Assembly: GCA_947479455.1 (NCBI GenBank)
Contig: CANJZE010000013.1
Location: forward strand, 1-64,000
From: Bacteroidota bacterium
GTDB lineage: Bacteria > Bacteroidota > Bacteroidia > Chitinophagales > LD1
Length of the DNA: 64,000 bases
Direction of reading: 5' to 3'
Below are positions 62,485-64,000 of this stretch, one piece after another. The position numbers and the translations under genes are program-made. The notes under the pieces were generated by a model that saw nothing but the letters and a program-made list of their open reading frames with translations, was not told the DNA's origin and ran no database searches. Positions within the stretch are counted from its first letter, which is position 1; the number at the start of each line of letters is the position of its first letter.

Positions 62485-64000
62485 ATGAAAAGTAATTTCA
62501 AATTTCTTCTTGCAATAATTTTCTTATTGCCATTCACTATTTCTGCGCAGCAGAATGTGGTAGTTGTTAGTCGCTGTGGTGGAACAGATACGGTAAGTAT
62601 TCCAAATATAGTTGATAACGATGCCGATGGAATGGATGATGTGCTTGAACAGCAATTGCTCAATTATTTCATGCCTACTATTATTCAGTTTGATGATGAA
62701 AGTTGTCCCGGACCTGCGTTGAACGGCACTGGTGACTCCAATTTAATTGTGAGTCATATTTATCCTTTGCCACAGCAATACAGTTTTTCAAACAGTCTTG
62801 ATTCGGTGCTTATACATCCACTTGCAATTGTTCCAAAGAAAGGTTTGTCTATAGGTATGATTTGGTATGCACCATTGATAAAAGTAAATACTGCTTTGCT
62901 TTACGGAAAAGATTGCGGTGCGGCCGGGCATACTGCCGATGTAGAAGGATTTAATTTTTCTTTGAAATATATAGGAACAGATACGGTGGCAGGATGGATG
63001 TATGATACCAACATGCAACATTGGATGGGAGGAACAATTCAAACTGTTTCACATGCTAGTACCTTATGCGAACATGTAGAAACATTGCCTTACAAAAGCG
63101 CTTTGGTTCCGAGTGGAGTTGATACGGTTTATGCTTCGCCCGATAAGCATGGAAATTATTTAACCATTGGTGGCTGCGGCAGTTCGTTCATTTGCAACCC
63201 CGGTTGCGGAGGAATTCCTTCAAAGAAAAATGTGAAGAATATAAATATAGGAGAGCCGAATGCTTCGCTTGTCTCTGACCTCGGAAACATTTATGGAGCA
63301 TACAGCGGTAACGACCCATGGGGAAATTCAAATTTTCTTTCAGCCAATAGCGGAAATGCCGGAACTATAAAAGCTAAAATGTTGTTGCCGCTTACGAGTG
63401 ATTTCGAAACAGGCAACACACTTACTTCGCAAATACAGATTTGCGATATCTACAGCGGATGTTTTTCAACAGGCTCTGCCGGTCTTGTTTATACCTGCCC
63501 TGGTGCTTCTTATATATTTTATGGCGACACATTGGATGCATCCGGCACTTATTATCACACGCTTACCACAAGTTATGGTTGCGATAGTGTGCTTGCCTTA
63601 ACGCTTCGTATTGATACTATGCCTGATGTAAATTTTTATTTTTCAAACGGCACTATTCCACTTGGTAGTGGGGCGTTATTGCTCACAGGAGGAACTCCGG
63701 CAGGTGGTATTTACTCAGGCAACGGAGTGAGCGGAAACTTTTTCTATCCCGACTCAGCTGGTGTAGGCACGCACATTGTTTCATACACGTATACTGATTC
63801 CATTGGCTGCAGCGATTGGGCTACTGCCGCGCTGCAAGTTGTTATTACTGGAATTGAAGAGCAGTTGAAGCAACATGCTGTTTTATTTTATCCGAATCCG
63901 GTAAGCCAAACTTTGCAATTGCTTTCGCCTAAAATGAATGAAACTTTTACGCTTTCATTCTTCAATGCAGAAGGAGCGTTGCTTAAAAGAGTTCAATTGC
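62485..64000 (+). CDS. Secreted T9SS type A protein, truncated by window end
   Basis: An open reading frame from the ATG at 62485 runs to the window end, about 505 codons without a stop, so it is not in the ORF track. It begins MKSNFKFLLAIIFLLPFTISAQQ, a signal peptide. The body (DNDADGMDDVLEQQLL, FDDESCPGP, CGGIPSKKN, DPWGNSNFLSANSG) is beta-rich, with several Cys pairs. The visible C-terminal part reads VLFYPNPVSQTLQLLS, a type A sorting-domain start, so the real end is only ~50 residues beyond the window. Its role is unknown. Confidence 0.82.
   Translation, partial: MKSNFKFLLAIIFLLPFTISAQQNVVVVSRCGGTDTVSIPNIVDNDADGMDDVLEQQLLNYFMPTIIQFDDESCPGPALNGTGDSNLIVSHIYPLPQQYSFSNSLDSVLIHPLAIVPKKGLSIGMIWYAPLIKVNTALLYGKDCGAAGHTADVEGFNFSLKYIGTDTVAGWMYDTNMQHWMGGTIQTVSHASTLCEHVETLPYKSALVPSGVDTVYASPDKHGNYLTIGGCGSSFICNPGCGGIPSKKNVKNINIGEPNASLVSDLGNIYGAYSGNDPWGNSNFLSANSGNAGTIKAKMLLPLTSDFETGNTLTSQIQICDIYSGCFSTGSAGLVYTCPGASYIFYGDTLDASGTYYHTLTTSYGCDSVLALTLRIDTMPDVNFYFSNGTIPLGSGALLLTGGTPAGGIYSGNGVSGNFFYPDSAGVGTHIVSYTYTDSIGCSDWATAALQVVITGIEEQLKQHAVLFYPNPVSQTLQLLSPKMNETFTLSFFNAEGALLKRVQL

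Overview
The window is a stretch of chromosome from a member of the phylum Bacteroidota. The evidence is: many secreted proteins ending in type IX secretion (T9SS) sorting domains (type A and the gliding-motility-associated type B); a Bacteroidota-type PurM; a DUF1573-yajC-coaE cluster; TonB-dependent receptors with CarboxypepD_reg domains; and a TAnnTTTG-type -7 box. The 216-bp-repeat adhesin and ATHYRAG-type secreted protein suggest a Chitinophagales/Sphingobacteriales-like environmental lineage, but that placement is inference. The genes are mostly ordinary housekeeping and envelope genes. No prophage, CRISPR array, rRNA, tRNA or intact insertion sequence was seen.

Layout. 1-407 holds no convincing gene. 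408-3936 is a lipoprotein/outer-membrane-protein pair. 4025-10850 is a suf iron-sulfur operon read leftward (sufB-sufC-sufD-sufS-ICMT-like methyltransferase-sufE-secreted protein). 10962-15353 holds an MFS exporter, a peptidoglycan-binding-domain protein, dapD and two uncharacterised genes. 15374-23706 holds a GH5 glycosidase and a 2310-residue repetitive T9SS protein. 23850-28328 holds a NucA-type nuclease, yraN, a Peripla_BP-like protein and guaA. 28427-38708 is mostly housekeeping (rseP, pruA, lpxB, surE, purM, S41 protease, coaE, yajC, DUF1573). 38841-43227 holds a T9SS type B protein, ribE and a Sua5/TsaC protein. 43297-46525 holds two plug-only TonB-receptor-like proteins and dnaB. 46533-55930 holds an AlkB-type oxygenase and a probable metal-handling region (TonB receptor + HMA protein, TauE/SafE permease, Cys-rich protein + second TonB receptor). 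55973-64000 holds a FemAB/GNAT-like protein, a long GAPDH, a PNGase F-like secreted protein, an NtrC-type regulator and a T9SS protein cut by the window edge.

The most unusual thread is a set of short interspersed repeats of several kinds. They lie between genes and in at least four places run in frame through genes: a linker in the Sua5 protein, a loop in LpxB, and the signal peptides of two exported proteins. One ~60-bp inverted pair surrounds yraN, and one ~60-bp REP-like element occurs in both orientations. I did not find a clear new multi-gene defence or mobile system. The best candidates for under-described biology are the repeat-derived protein segments, the barrel-less plug proteins next to dnaB, and the Cys-rich TonB/HMA/HYC region.
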